A DNA stretch of 56,421 nucleotides, from contig NZ_MOLV01000032.1 in NCBI RefSeq assembly GCF_001870785.1, positions 1-56,421 of the forward strand, read 5' to 3'. Origin of the DNA: Exiguobacterium sp. KRL4 (GTDB taxonomy: Bacteria > Bacillota > Bacilli > Exiguobacteriales > Exiguobacteriaceae). This document shows positions 49,685-56,421 of this stretch, piece by piece. The notes beneath the pieces were generated by a model that was not told the DNA's origin, ran no database searches, and was given only the letters and a program-made list of their open reading frames with translations. Every line of letters begins with the position of its first letter. The stretch's first letter is position 1. The translations under genes and the position numbers were made by a program.

Positions 49685-50910
49685 CTTTCCACCTCCGTGT
49701 ATCGAATCTGCATCGTTTGTAACTGTTCCACCATACGTTGTCGAAGGGGCAGGGGCTGAAGAATTTCCACTAAAGAACCGAATGATTTAATCCAAGGAAG
49801 TGTAGCGAATGAATCACAAATTGAACAGGAGAATCGCCAACCGGAACCGACATCCTCGATCCGTTTGATTAGATGACTCGTTTCCCGTTCAAGACGTGTG
49901 CGAAGCTTGGCACGATGTGAAGGGGAAACCGTCTCAAGATGAAACTGAAGGATCAGGACCTCCGGACGGGCCGTCGTCGGAATTCGGAAAGCTTGCGCGA
50001 AAGGATGAAGTTCACGTTCGGTATCTGTTTGTTCGATTGCAGACAGACGGTCGATTCGAAAAGACCATAACCGTTCACCTGTAAAACCGATTACGTTTTT
50101 CCGACCATCTTCAAAATCGTGAAAGACATAGGCCGGTGAAAATAGAACGGCTGGTTGATGTCCGATTTGAACGTGAATCATCCGGTTATTTTCAATGGCG
50201 TCGTGAATTTCGAAAATTAGCTCTTCATATAAGAGACCATGCGGTGTGGTGACTTGTTCAAAATGGACCGGCTCGATTGTTTCAAGGGTTTCAAGCGCAG
50301 AAAGTGCGAGATAGGCCGGTACCGTTTCAGTGGTCGTTGCCGTAATCAGATGCAGGAAAAAAGACAGTTCATACATTTTCTGATCAGATAAGTCTTCAAA
50401 AAATGGCGAAATAAGTCGGAAAAACGTTCCTTGCCGTTCAACGACACCATACTCGATCAAAAAGGCAAGTGCCCGTTCGATTACTCCGCGTGTCAGCAGT
50501 TGCTCACCGTCCCCATACACAGCTTCGTAGTCGTCGAGCAGGCGGTGAACAGGATAAGCTTCATCCGGTAAGGACTTCAGTACAAGAAAAAGTTGACCCG
50601 CCTGTTGCACTCGTTTTCCGAAACCGCCGTCCTGACTTGTCCGTTGCAGTGATTTAGCATGCTGAAAATAAGACAAGGCATCGGGCAAACCGTGTCGGCG
50701 TGGAAAAAGCGACCGATATATCTTGCGTCCGTCCTGCCACTCTTGCAGATGCAAAGAGCGTGAAGCGTATCGTTTTTGAATCATCCGGTTCCAGAGATGT
50801 TCGAATTGTTTGCGGCTCAAGGACAGCTTTTCCTCAGCCAACCGTGCATTCAAGCCACCCTGAATAAATAAATGTGCCAGTAAGTCACGTTCTGAAAAAG
50901 AATTTTTCAT
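49681..50910 (-). CDS. WYL-domain transcription regulator (first of a pair)
   Basis: 409 residues. An N-terminal winged-helix-like part (SERDLLAHLFIQGGLNARLAEEKLSLSRKQFEHLWNRMI) precedes a helical middle and a WYL domain near residues 240-300 (IENNRMIHVQIGHQPAVLFSPAYVFHDFEDGRKNVIGFTGERLWSFRIDRLSAI). A WCX-like C-terminus follows. Start ATG 50910, 7 nt after GAGGAGGG; the longer frame has no site. It is divergent from the AAA+ operon with 122 bp between starts, a position suited to controlling it and itself. Confidence 0.87.
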   Translation of the reverse strand: MKNSFSERDLLAHLFIQGGLNARLAEEKLSLSRKQFEHLWNRMIQKRYASRSLHLQEWQDGRKIYRSLFPRRHGLPDALSYFQHAKSLQRTSQDGGFGKRVQQAGQLFLVLKSLPDEAYPVHRLLDDYEAVYGDGEQLLTRGVIERALAFLIEYGVVERQGTFFRLISPFFEDLSDQKMYELSFFLHLITATTTETVPAYLALSALETLETIEPVHFEQVTTPHGLLYEELIFEIHDAIENNRMIHVQIGHQPAVLFSPAYVFHDFEDGRKNVIGFTGERLWSFRIDRLSAIEQTDTERELHPFAQAFRIPTTARPEVLILQFHLETVSPSHRAKLRTRLERETSHLIKRIEDVGSGWRFSCSICDSFATLPWIKSFGSLVEILQPLPLRQRMVEQLQTMQIRYTEVER

Positions 50911-51032
50911 ATGTAATCCCTCCTCTACCCTTTCTTTTTTTCCAGTATACCCCCTAACTTTTGTGAATGGCATCCGGTTCTACGATTGTATAGTAATCCT
51001 ATCACGAGGAACCATCAGAAAGGATGACCTGT
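50911..51032. promoter_or_regulatory. Divergent control region between WYL and AAA+ operons
   Basis: A 122-bp gap holding both promoters. On the minus strand TATACT (complement of 50945-50950) is a good -10 for the WYL pair. On the plus strand TATAGT at 50989-50994 is a plausible -10 for the AAA+ operon, with no good -35. Weak -35 boxes would suit promoters that need an activator or are repressed by the WYL proteins. Confidence 0.45.
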
Positions 51033-52163
51033 ATGTTTCGATTTAAAACAGAACCTGTCACATCACCAGAGCCCCAAACACCAATGCCTTCAGTAGAATC
51101 AGTAGAGCGACGCAAATATTTGGTGAATGCCGAAGAAATGGAAATCATATTTAACGATGCTGCCGTCATGAAAGAAGCCGAGCAAGATAAATTGATTGAC
51201 GGTCCGGTGTTGGATGAAATCGCCCGTAAAGTACAGCATATCTTCAAGCAGCATGCGACAAGTTATCATCCACTGCCCCGTCAAATTGAAGTCTCTTATA
51301 TCCCAAATGAAGGGGACTTGCCAGAAGCGGATCGTTTTCCGACGACTTACGGCAAAATTACGCTCGACCAAGTGCAATTGAAAATGGAAGCCCGACAGAC
51401 GTTGGAACATGCGTTACGCATCCACCGCGAATGGGAACAACGTCTGACGGATTGGGGGGTGACAGAAGCATTTTCTGAAAAACGAGCGACGATTCTTAAT
51501 TTTTATGGACCGCCGGGAACAGGGAAATCAATGATTGCGGAAGGAATTGCGACATACATTGGGCGTCCACTGATCCGTGTCGATTATGCAGAAATTGAAT
51601 CGAAATTTGTCGGAGATACACCCAAGAATATCCGTCAGTTGTTTGCACAGGCCGCTTTACGGGATGCAATTCTGATCTTTGATGAAGCAGACTCCTTACT
51701 AGGAAAACGGTTGACCAGTGTCCAGCAATCATCGGATCACGGTGTCAATTTGACACGAAGTGTTTTGCTGACCGAACTTGAACATCATCCTGGATTAGTG
51801 ATTTTTACGACGAATTTGATGTCTAATTATGACGAAGCATTCCGACGACGGATTTTAGCGAGTATCGAGATGCCGCTTCCAGATGAGGCGATACGCGTCC
51901 AGATTTGGAAAAGCTTATTGTCGGAACGACTGCCGCTTGCAGCAGATGTCACTGTAGAATGGCTGGCAGAGCGTGAAGGAATGACGGGAGCGGATATGCG
52001 TGATGTTTTGTTGTTTGCGGCGGCTGCTGTTTTAAACGATCAGGAGCCACAACTGACACGGTCTGGATTCTCACGGGCCATGGAGCAAATTCAGCAACGA
52101 AAAGGTGCCGGTTCAGAAACAATCATTCGGGCAGAAAGAAAGGAGCGTGACCGTTCATGTTGA
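51033..52163 (+). CDS. AAA+ ATPase (unfoldase-like), CRISPR-linked
   Basis: 376 residues. A ~150-residue N-terminal part is unique to this protein. The AAA+ module has Walker A NFYGPPGTGKSM (159-166), an aromatic pore-loop-like KFVGDTPKNIRQLF (~191-204), Walker B AILIFDEADSLLG (212-224), sensor 1 LVIFTTNLMSNYDEAF, Arg-finger-like FRRRIL, and lid sensor-2-like GMTGADMRDVLLFAAAAV. The pore loop implies substrate threading or remodelling. ATG 51033 is 9 nt after AGAAAGG. It overlaps the next gene by 7 bases and heads the operon that leads into cas1-cas2. Confidence 0.88.
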   Translation: MFRFKTEPVTSPEPQTPMPSVESVERRKYLVNAEEMEIIFNDAAVMKEAEQDKLIDGPVLDEIARKVQHIFKQHATSYHPLPRQIEVSYIPNEGDLPEADRFPTTYGKITLDQVQLKMEARQTLEHALRIHREWEQRLTDWGVTEAFSEKRATILNFYGPPGTGKSMIAEGIATYIGRPLIRVDYAEIESKFVGDTPKNIRQLFAQAALRDAILIFDEADSLLGKRLTSVQQSSDHGVNLTRSVLLTELEHHPGLVIFTTNLMSNYDEAFRRRILASIEMPLPDEAIRVQIWKSLLSERLPLAADVTVEWLAEREGMTGADMRDVLLFAAAAVLNDQEPQLTRSGFSRAMEQIQQRKGAGSETIIRAERKERDRSC

Positions 52164-52504
52164 TGTGGTGGATACTGGCTGGAATTGCAGGAGCGCTGAT
52201 CAGCTCGACCTTGTTGTATTTTTGGGATGACATCCGAAAGTGGTTGAACACGTATGCCGCAGATCTGGTCGGACGGTACCTGGGGTATGATGCCCGAAAC
52301 GGGATGCTGCGAGCAGTCGTCAAAATTGACCGGTTCATGAATCAAATCCGAAAACGGACGACGTTTGTCACGGAATCTGATCAATATATTGATGAAGTCG
52401 AGATTGAGACGATGCTTGCACCGTATGAAATTAGTCCCAGTGTTTTAGAAGAACTCGCACAGTCGAGTGTCATCAAACAAGAATATGATTACCGGGAGGG
52501 ATGA
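52157..52504 (+). CDS. Single-pass membrane protein of the AAA+ module
   Basis: 115 residues. One N-terminal helix (MLMWWILAGIAGALISSTLLYFW, residues 2-23) anchors a cytoplasmic charged domain with a basic stretch (MLRAVVKIDRFMNQIRKRTTF) and an acidic end. Not recognised. It overlaps the AAA+ gene and follows it directly, so it may be the membrane receptor for the ATPase. ATG 52157 has AAGGAG upstream; it is unlike any Cas protein I know. Confidence 0.75.
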   Translation: MLMWWILAGIAGALISSTLLYFWDDIRKWLNTYAADLVGRYLGYDARNGMLRAVVKIDRFMNQIRKRTTFVTESDQYIDEVEIETMLAPYEISPSVLEELAQSSVIKQEYDYREG

Positions 52505-52507
52505 ACG

Positions 52508-52651
52508 GTGCTGACCTTACTCATCTTAGGAGGGCTATTCTATACATTTTTTAATCTGACAGGTGGCGGGAGCACGTCCTCCCCTCCCCGTCGTCAACCT
52601 GAAACAAAAATCATTTCGCATACGCGCCTGAAGAAAGGAGACGACCAATGA
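52508..52651 (+). CDS. 47-residue membrane peptide in the AAA+ module
   Basis: GTG start with GGGAGGGATGAACG before it and a TGA that overlaps the next ATG (ATGA). The peptide has one hydrophobic helix (LTLLILGGLFYTFFNL, residues 2-17), then a Gly/Ser/Pro-rich linker and a basic tail (TRLKKGDD). The frame exactly fills the space between two coupled genes, which is the main reason to believe it. No homologue recognised. Confidence 0.6.
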   Translation: MLTLLILGGLFYTFFNLTGGGSTSSPPRRQPETKIISHTRLKKGDDQ

Positions 52652-53022
52652 TTCTTTTGACGTGTTTCTTGATTTTCTTGGCGGTCATCGTTGTGGCAAT
52701 GGTTGGTTCTGCGGAAACTTCAACGAAACGTTTGTCCTCCCCGCCTTCCGCGAAAGTCCAAATTAAAAGGGCGACGAAAGACAGTGCGGAAGGACTGGCA
52801 AGGCAGGCGGAAATGGCTTTACGGCGGAGCGAATTGGACAGAGGACTGGCTTTGCTACGAGAAGCGGCAGAGTGTGCGGAAACTAAACACGAACGTGTGC
52901 ATTATCTTTATCAATATTACTGTGTCCTGAGTGTCGTACAGCCTGAACGGGCGCGGATTTGTTGGGAGGAGCATGGAGAATCCTTTCAGCAAATGTTAGG
53001 AAAACGAGGGAGTGATACATGA
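52648..53022 (+). CDS. Membrane-anchored helical (TPR-like) small protein
   Basis: 124 residues. An N-terminal helix (LLTCFLIFLAVIVVAMVGSAE, residues ~3-22) is followed by a Ser/Lys linker. Paired amphipathic helices come next (AEGLARQAEMALRRSELDRGLALLREAAECA and HERVHYLYQYYCVLSVVQPERARICWEEHG) that look like two TPR-type repeats. Probably a protein-protein adaptor at the membrane. AAGGAG precedes ATG 52648. ATGA overlaps on both sides. Confidence 0.75.
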   Translation: MILLTCFLIFLAVIVVAMVGSAETSTKRLSSPPSAKVQIKRATKDSAEGLARQAEMALRRSELDRGLALLREAAECAETKHERVHYLYQYYCVLSVVQPERARICWEEHGESFQQMLGKRGSDT

Positions 53023-54479
53023 AATGGACAAAACGTAAGCGGAAATCTGAAATACAACGGTATTTGGAGACATATGAAGGACCGACCATCTTGACGGAAC
53101 GTGGGCGTGAACGGGCACGTGTACGCCATGAAGCTCTTTTCTACAGCACTGCAAGTGTAGTCAGTGGATCGGTTCATTTACTGGATGCCGTTTTGGGGTC
53201 TGGTAATCAACAGGCTGTCCTTGAAACGCTAAGTGCACGTTTTCCGAAAGAATTCACGAACATGGATGCAGAGCATTGGGGAGAAAAGTTAGTCGCGATG
53301 GAGCAACATCCTGAAGTGTTGTCAGGTTACGTCAACGGCATATCCGGTTATCAGGCCGAATTGTTCGCCAAACAGTTCTTGGAAGACTCCGGGTATGAAG
53401 TGGCGATGGCTCCGACCGTCAATTATCCGAACAGTGATCTCTTCATCACGACGGAAGACGGTATGCTGCCTGTTCAGGTCAAAACGCTGGCGGACCCGGC
53501 ACAGCTACATCAGGCAATTACAGATAATCAAGGAATCGTCGAACATTATGTCATCAATGATGAACTGTATCAGCAATTAGAAGCAAGTGGTCGCTTGGAG
53601 ACATATGAAAACCAGGGGTTAACGATTTGGAACGGCGGCTACGAAAACGAGGTGTTACGTGCGGACGCTGTTGAAGCGTTAGTCGCGCCGAATACGCTAG
53701 CGGATCAGGCAGACCAATTTGAATCAGGTGCCCTGGAAACAGTACCAATCATCAGTCTGGCACTGGCTCTTTATCGAAGCAGTCAAGCACTGGGACAATT
53801 TCGCCGGGCGGATTTAAACGGATATGAAGTGACGGGACAGATCGGAGGGGAACTGTCCGGAATCGGAATTCGGGGGTTAACGGCAGGGACAGCAGGATTT
53901 GTCGGCATGACATTGCTGGGTCCGGTTGGACTGATTGGTGGTGTCTATCTTGGCGGGCGGACCGGTGCGAAGTGGACGGGGAATTGGAAACGGCGGCTTT
54001 CTTTCGGTGAGATCATGTTTGTGCAGGAACGGTCGGGTCAGGAAATCGGGAGCGACTGGTTTTTAGATTGGGTAATGGACGTACTTTTTGAGAAACGGCG
54101 TATTCACAAGCAGGGGGCTCTGCTCAAGCATCAAGCCGTCAACGGTGACATGGGAAAACATCTGAAACAATATATGTTGGCAGAATACGAACGGTATGAG
54201 CAAAGAGACAACTCCATGCGTCGCCGGTTTCAAGCCTTGCTTACCGAGACCTTGACCGTGCAGGAAAGTCAATCGCCGATTCGTCTGGCCGGAGAACTGT
54301 TGCTTCAGTTGTACCCGCTTACCCGGGCATATGCACCTGAATCCTGGTCGGGTTATTATCGCCAGCATGTTGCACTGCGCGTAAAAACACCACATTATCC
54401 GGATCAGCTTCCGATTCCCGCCTTTGCATTCGTCGAACAACTGGCAGATGTCGTACTGGGAGAAGAGGGATTTGCATGA
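53019..54479 (+). CDS. Putative membrane-associated nuclease (PD-(D/E)XK-like), CRISPR-linked
   Basis: 486 residues. Residues ~108-160 fit a restriction-endonuclease-like core: YQAELFAKQFLEDSGYEV (Glu114), NYPNSDLFITTEDGMLPVQVKTLAD, that is Asp140 followed by Gln153-x-Lys155, a QxK variant of the (D/E)xK site used by Mrr-like and Holliday-junction nucleases. Residues ~276-313 are a Gly-rich hydrophobic stretch (GIGIRGLTAGTAGFVGMTLLGPVGLIGGVYLGG), a possible membrane hairpin. The C-terminal 170 residues are helical. It is coupled by ATGA to the adaptor gene upstream and to cas1 downstream. No family recognised beyond the motif. Confidence 0.7.
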   Translation: MKWTKRKRKSEIQRYLETYEGPTILTERGRERARVRHEALFYSTASVVSGSVHLLDAVLGSGNQQAVLETLSARFPKEFTNMDAEHWGEKLVAMEQHPEVLSGYVNGISGYQAELFAKQFLEDSGYEVAMAPTVNYPNSDLFITTEDGMLPVQVKTLADPAQLHQAITDNQGIVEHYVINDELYQQLEASGRLETYENQGLTIWNGGYENEVLRADAVEALVAPNTLADQADQFESGALETVPIISLALALYRSSQALGQFRRADLNGYEVTGQIGGELSGIGIRGLTAGTAGFVGMTLLGPVGLIGGVYLGGRTGAKWTGNWKRRLSFGEIMFVQERSGQEIGSDWFLDWVMDVLFEKRRIHKQGALLKHQAVNGDMGKHLKQYMLAEYERYEQRDNSMRRRFQALLTETLTVQESQSPIRLAGELLLQLYPLTRAYAPESWSGYYRQHVALRVKTPHYPDQLPIPAFAFVEQLADVVLGEEGFA

Positions 54480-55459
54480 ACGAAATCTATTATTTGATGG
54501 AGCATGGTACGTTGCGGAAAAAGGACGGCACGATCCAATTTGATGATGGACGACAAGCGCGGCTGTTACCAGTGGAGCGGGTGAAGGAATTGCACGTGTT
54601 CGGGGAGATCGATGTCTCCAAAAAATGTCTCGAGTTACTGGGACGAAAGGGGATCATCGTCCATTGGTACAGCTTTTACGGAAGATACGTCGGCAGTTAT
54701 CATCCGAGTGAACGCAGTTCGTCAGGGACGATGACGTTGTTACAAAGTCGATTTTATGAAGATATGGCATTACGGACGACGATCAGTCATGCCATTATCG
54801 AAGCATCGTATAAGCAGATGATCCGTTTATTAAAGGAACATGCGCATCGATTGCATCCGCGTCGTTTACTTGAGTTTGAGCGGGCATTTCAATTGGAGAA
54901 GGGGACACCGCCGGAACTCTTTTTACAGGAAGCCGCATTGCGTCAGCGGTATTATCGTTTACTGGACGATTTGTTTCGTGTGACACCGCTCCGGTTTGAG
55001 AAACGGACGCGGCGACCGCCTGGAAATGAGGTGAACGCTTTAATGAGTTTTGCGAATACGATGCTGTATCAGCTGGTCTTAAGTGAACTGATGACATCAA
55101 AGCTTGATCCGGGAATCGGTTTTTTACATGCGACGAACGACCGGCAATATTCCCTTCAGCTGGATTTAGCAGAGTTGTTTAAGCCTTACCTCGTAGATGG
55201 TTTTATCTTTAAATTGATTCAGCAAAAGACTCTTCAAAAAGAAGACTTTGAATGGCACGAGTCAGCCTGTTATTTAAATCCGCTCGGACGGAAAAAGTTT
55301 TTGCATCTCTGGCGGGAACAATTCAAGCAAACCGTCTATCACAATCAGCTGAAACGGTATGTGCCGTACCGGGAATTGATTCGTCTTGAGATTTATGCCT
55401 TGCAACAACATTTCAATGGGAAGGCGTATCAGCCATTAACGGGATTTGAGTGGCCATGA
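54476..55459 (+). CDS. cas1: CRISPR integrase Cas1
   Basis: 327 residues. The N-terminal beta domain starts NEIYYLMEHGTLRKKDG. The catalytic domain has GNEVNALMSFANTMLYQLVLSELM (Glu), GIGFLHATNDRQYSLQLDLAELFKPYLVD (His and Asp); all three metal ligands are kept. It resembles Cas1 of type I-B/III-type loci. The gene starts inside the last codons of the nuclease-like gene (ATGA) and ends inside the cas2 start. Its job is spacer integration with Cas2. Confidence 0.95.
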   Translation: MNEIYYLMEHGTLRKKDGTIQFDDGRQARLLPVERVKELHVFGEIDVSKKCLELLGRKGIIVHWYSFYGRYVGSYHPSERSSSGTMTLLQSRFYEDMALRTTISHAIIEASYKQMIRLLKEHAHRLHPRRLLEFERAFQLEKGTPPELFLQEAALRQRYYRLLDDLFRVTPLRFEKRTRRPPGNEVNALMSFANTMLYQLVLSELMTSKLDPGIGFLHATNDRQYSLQLDLAELFKPYLVDGFIFKLIQQKTLQKEDFEWHESACYLNPLGRKKFLHLWREQFKQTVYHNQLKRYVPYRELIRLEIYALQQHFNGKAYQPLTGFEWP

Positions 55460-55710
55460 AAGTCATTGCCGTATACGACGTCGAAGCCAGACGGGGAAGG
55501 GATGTCCGGAAAATCTGTACCCGTTATCTGAATCCCGTCCAACGGTCTGTCTTTGAAGGCGAGTTGACGGAACAGCAGTATGCCCGGTTGCGGACAGAAC
55601 TTGGAAGGCACATTCGGGAAGAGGATCAACTTGTATTTTATATCGTACGAAATCCCAAACGAGTACGTCGGGAGTATCTCGGTATTCCCGTCGTCGACTT
55701 GTGGTGGTAA
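55456..55710 (+). CDS. cas2: CRISPR adaptation protein Cas2
   Basis: 84 residues, the usual length. MKVIAVYDVEARRGRDVRKICTRYLNPVQRSVFEGELTEQQYARL is the ferredoxin-like Cas2 pattern with Asp8. ATG 55456 overlaps the cas1 stop. A strong AAAGGAGGTGA immediately after the stop starts the next small gene. Confidence 0.95.
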   Translation: MKVIAVYDVEARRGRDVRKICTRYLNPVQRSVFEGELTEQQYARLRTELGRHIREEDQLVFYIVRNPKRVRREYLGIPVVDLWW

Positions 55711-55726
55711 AGGAGGTGAAGGAATC

Positions 55727-55882
55727 ATGATGTTGTTACTGGGACTTGAAATGATTGTTTTTGTGGCGTTGTTACTTGTAAACATCGTTGTTTCGATTTT
55801 CTTTCCGCCGTTCGCGATCACATTCATTGCGTTCGCGGCGTGGTATTCCTCATGGAATCACCGGAAAGACAAATGGACATGA
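55727..55882 (+). CDS. 51-residue membrane protein between cas2 and the array
   Basis: AAAGGAGGTGA, the perfect anti-16S complement, lies 10 nt before ATG 55727. The peptide is mostly one long or two short membrane helices (LLLGLEMIVFVALLLVNIVVSIFFPPFAITFIAFAAWYSS) with a basic end (WNHRKDKWT). It follows cas2 in the same transcript and precedes the leader. Not recognised. Given three other membrane proteins in this operon, it may belong to the same membrane module. Confidence 0.65.
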   Translation: MMLLLGLEMIVFVALLLVNIVVSIFFPPFAITFIAFAAWYSSWNHRKDKWT

Positions 55883-56049
55883 TTACCATTTCAAAAACAG
55901 AGTGTCGATATAGTTGATATGTGAAATAAGTTTGTGTGAAAAGTGTTTCGTATGTGAAAATAAGGAAGTTTTTCTTGTGAATACAGGAAAATCTTCTTTT
56001 TTATTTCATGATTTTGTAGGATAATATGAAAGAAGAGCAGAACTTCGCT
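55883..56049 (+). promoter_or_regulatory. CRISPR leader
   Basis: AT-rich 167-bp segment between the last coding gene and the first repeat. TATGTGAAATAAG (55918-55930) and TATGTGAAAATAAG (55951-55964) are near-identical direct repeats 33 bp apart, of the sort that may serve as integration-anchor motifs. GATAAT at 56020-56025 (or TAATAT at 56022) is a likely -10 for the array transcript, placing its start about 15-20 nt before repeat 1. Confidence 0.65.
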
Positions 56050-56421
56050 CTTTCCGATCTTACCTATATGGAATTAAAACTTCTCATCGTCTGTATAGTT
56101 AAAACGTTCAACGATGACCCTTTCCGATCTTACCTATATGGAATTAAAACTAGCAGAAATCATGTCTTTGAAAATGTCTTGTTCCCCCTACTTTCCGATC
56201 TTACCTATATGGAATTAAAACTATACACCTACCCCTTAGTAGTACAAGTCCTCTACTAGGCTTTCCGATCTTACCTATATGGAATTAAAACTCACCTGAC
56301 ATAGATGTGATGTCTTACCTAGCATGCGTCTTTCCGATCTTACCTATATGGAATTAAAACTTTATCAAGATTCAAGACACCATTCAACAATACTTGCTTG
56401 ATCTTTCCGATCTTACCTATA
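56050..56421 (+). CRISPR. CRISPR array, leader end, truncated by the window edge
   Basis: Six repeat copies start at 56050, 56120, 56191, 56261, 56330 and 56403; the last is cut by the window end. The repeat is 32 nt, CTTTCCGATCTTACC at the left and GGAATTAAAACT at the right, identical in all full copies. Spacers are 38, 39, 38, 37 and 41 nt. Every spacer boundary is followed by T, which is why I count the final T as part of the repeat; with 31 nt all five spacers would begin with T. A right end in ATTAAAAC(T) fits the 5' handle of type I-B/III crRNAs in this orientation. The repeat has only a weak TTCC/GGAA stem. Confidence 0.97.

Noticed and set aside
56026-56259. 77-residue frame running through the CRISPR repeats
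   Set aside because: The translated repeats LSDLTYMELKL recur because of the array itself; it is not a gene.
56082-56402. Self-targeting or recognisable spacers
   Set aside because: I saw no spacer matching elsewhere in the window and cannot identify targets without a search.

Overview
The window looks like a chromosomal segment of a low-to-moderate GC Bacillota bacterium, most likely Exiguobacterium or a close relative. I infer this from the order rrn end, tRNA block, arginase, sigW-rsiW-cdaA-cdaR-glmM-glmS, the glmS ribozyme, strong AGGAGG-type ribosome binding sites and the protein families. No database search was possible.

Layout. (1) 1-860: the 3' end of a 23S rRNA, a 5S rRNA and seven tRNAs (Asn, Glu, Thr, Tyr, Lys, Gly, Ala). 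(2) 1.0-9.3 kb: core genes: arginase, the envelope-stress sigma factor SigW with its anti-sigma factor, the c-di-AMP cyclase CdaA with its regulator CdaR, GlmM, and ribozyme-controlled GlmS. Together they link envelope stress, c-di-AMP and amino-sugar supply. (3) 9.4-23.7 kb: mixed metabolic and accessory genes: two proteins of unknown function, a decayed IS200/IS605- or IscB-like element with a structured-RNA candidate, isochorismatase-like hydrolase, two GNAT acetyltransferases, an APH-type kinase, a renalase-like flavoprotein, PPK2, two YdcZ transporters around a Crp/Fnr regulator, a YjjG nucleotidase, a Gfo/Idh oxidoreductase, a second ECF sigma/anti-sigma pair, a DUF697 GTPase and a peroxiredoxin. 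(4) 23.8-37.4 kb: a mannose-linked surface polysaccharide island (ManA, ManC, glycosyltransferases, flippase, a 1486-residue membrane protein). It also has two degenerate receiver-domain proteins, one fused to a glycosyltransferase, and a chemoreceptor. (5) 37.5-39.4 kb: zinc metallopeptidase, NTF2-like protein, and an Rrf2 regulator with a clear palindromic operator.

(6) 39.5-56.4 kb: a complete type III-B (Cmr) CRISPR-Cas locus. The interference operon runs: CARF-HEPN ribonuclease, Cmr1, an HD-less Cas10/Cmr2 with an intact GGDD cyclase site, Cmr3, Cmr4 (catalytic Asp26), Cmr5, an extended Cmr6, a CARF protein whose C-terminus looks like a RelE toxin, and Cas6. Two WYL-domain regulators follow on the opposite strand. 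A second plus-strand operon begins with an AAA+ unfoldase, a single-pass membrane protein, a 47-residue membrane peptide and a membrane-anchored helical protein. It continues with a 486-residue protein combining a PD-(D/E)XK-like nuclease motif with a glycine-rich membrane segment. It then runs directly, by ATGA overlaps, into cas1 and cas2, then a 51-residue membrane protein and the leader-array. The array (32-nt repeats, 37-41-nt spacers) runs off the window.

The likely working model: Cmr recognises target RNA, Cas10 makes cyclic oligoadenylate, and two different CARF effectors (HEPN RNase and RelE-like mRNA interferase) respond. The AAA+/membrane/nuclease module, co-transcribed with the adaptation genes, is the best candidate in this window for an undescribed system.
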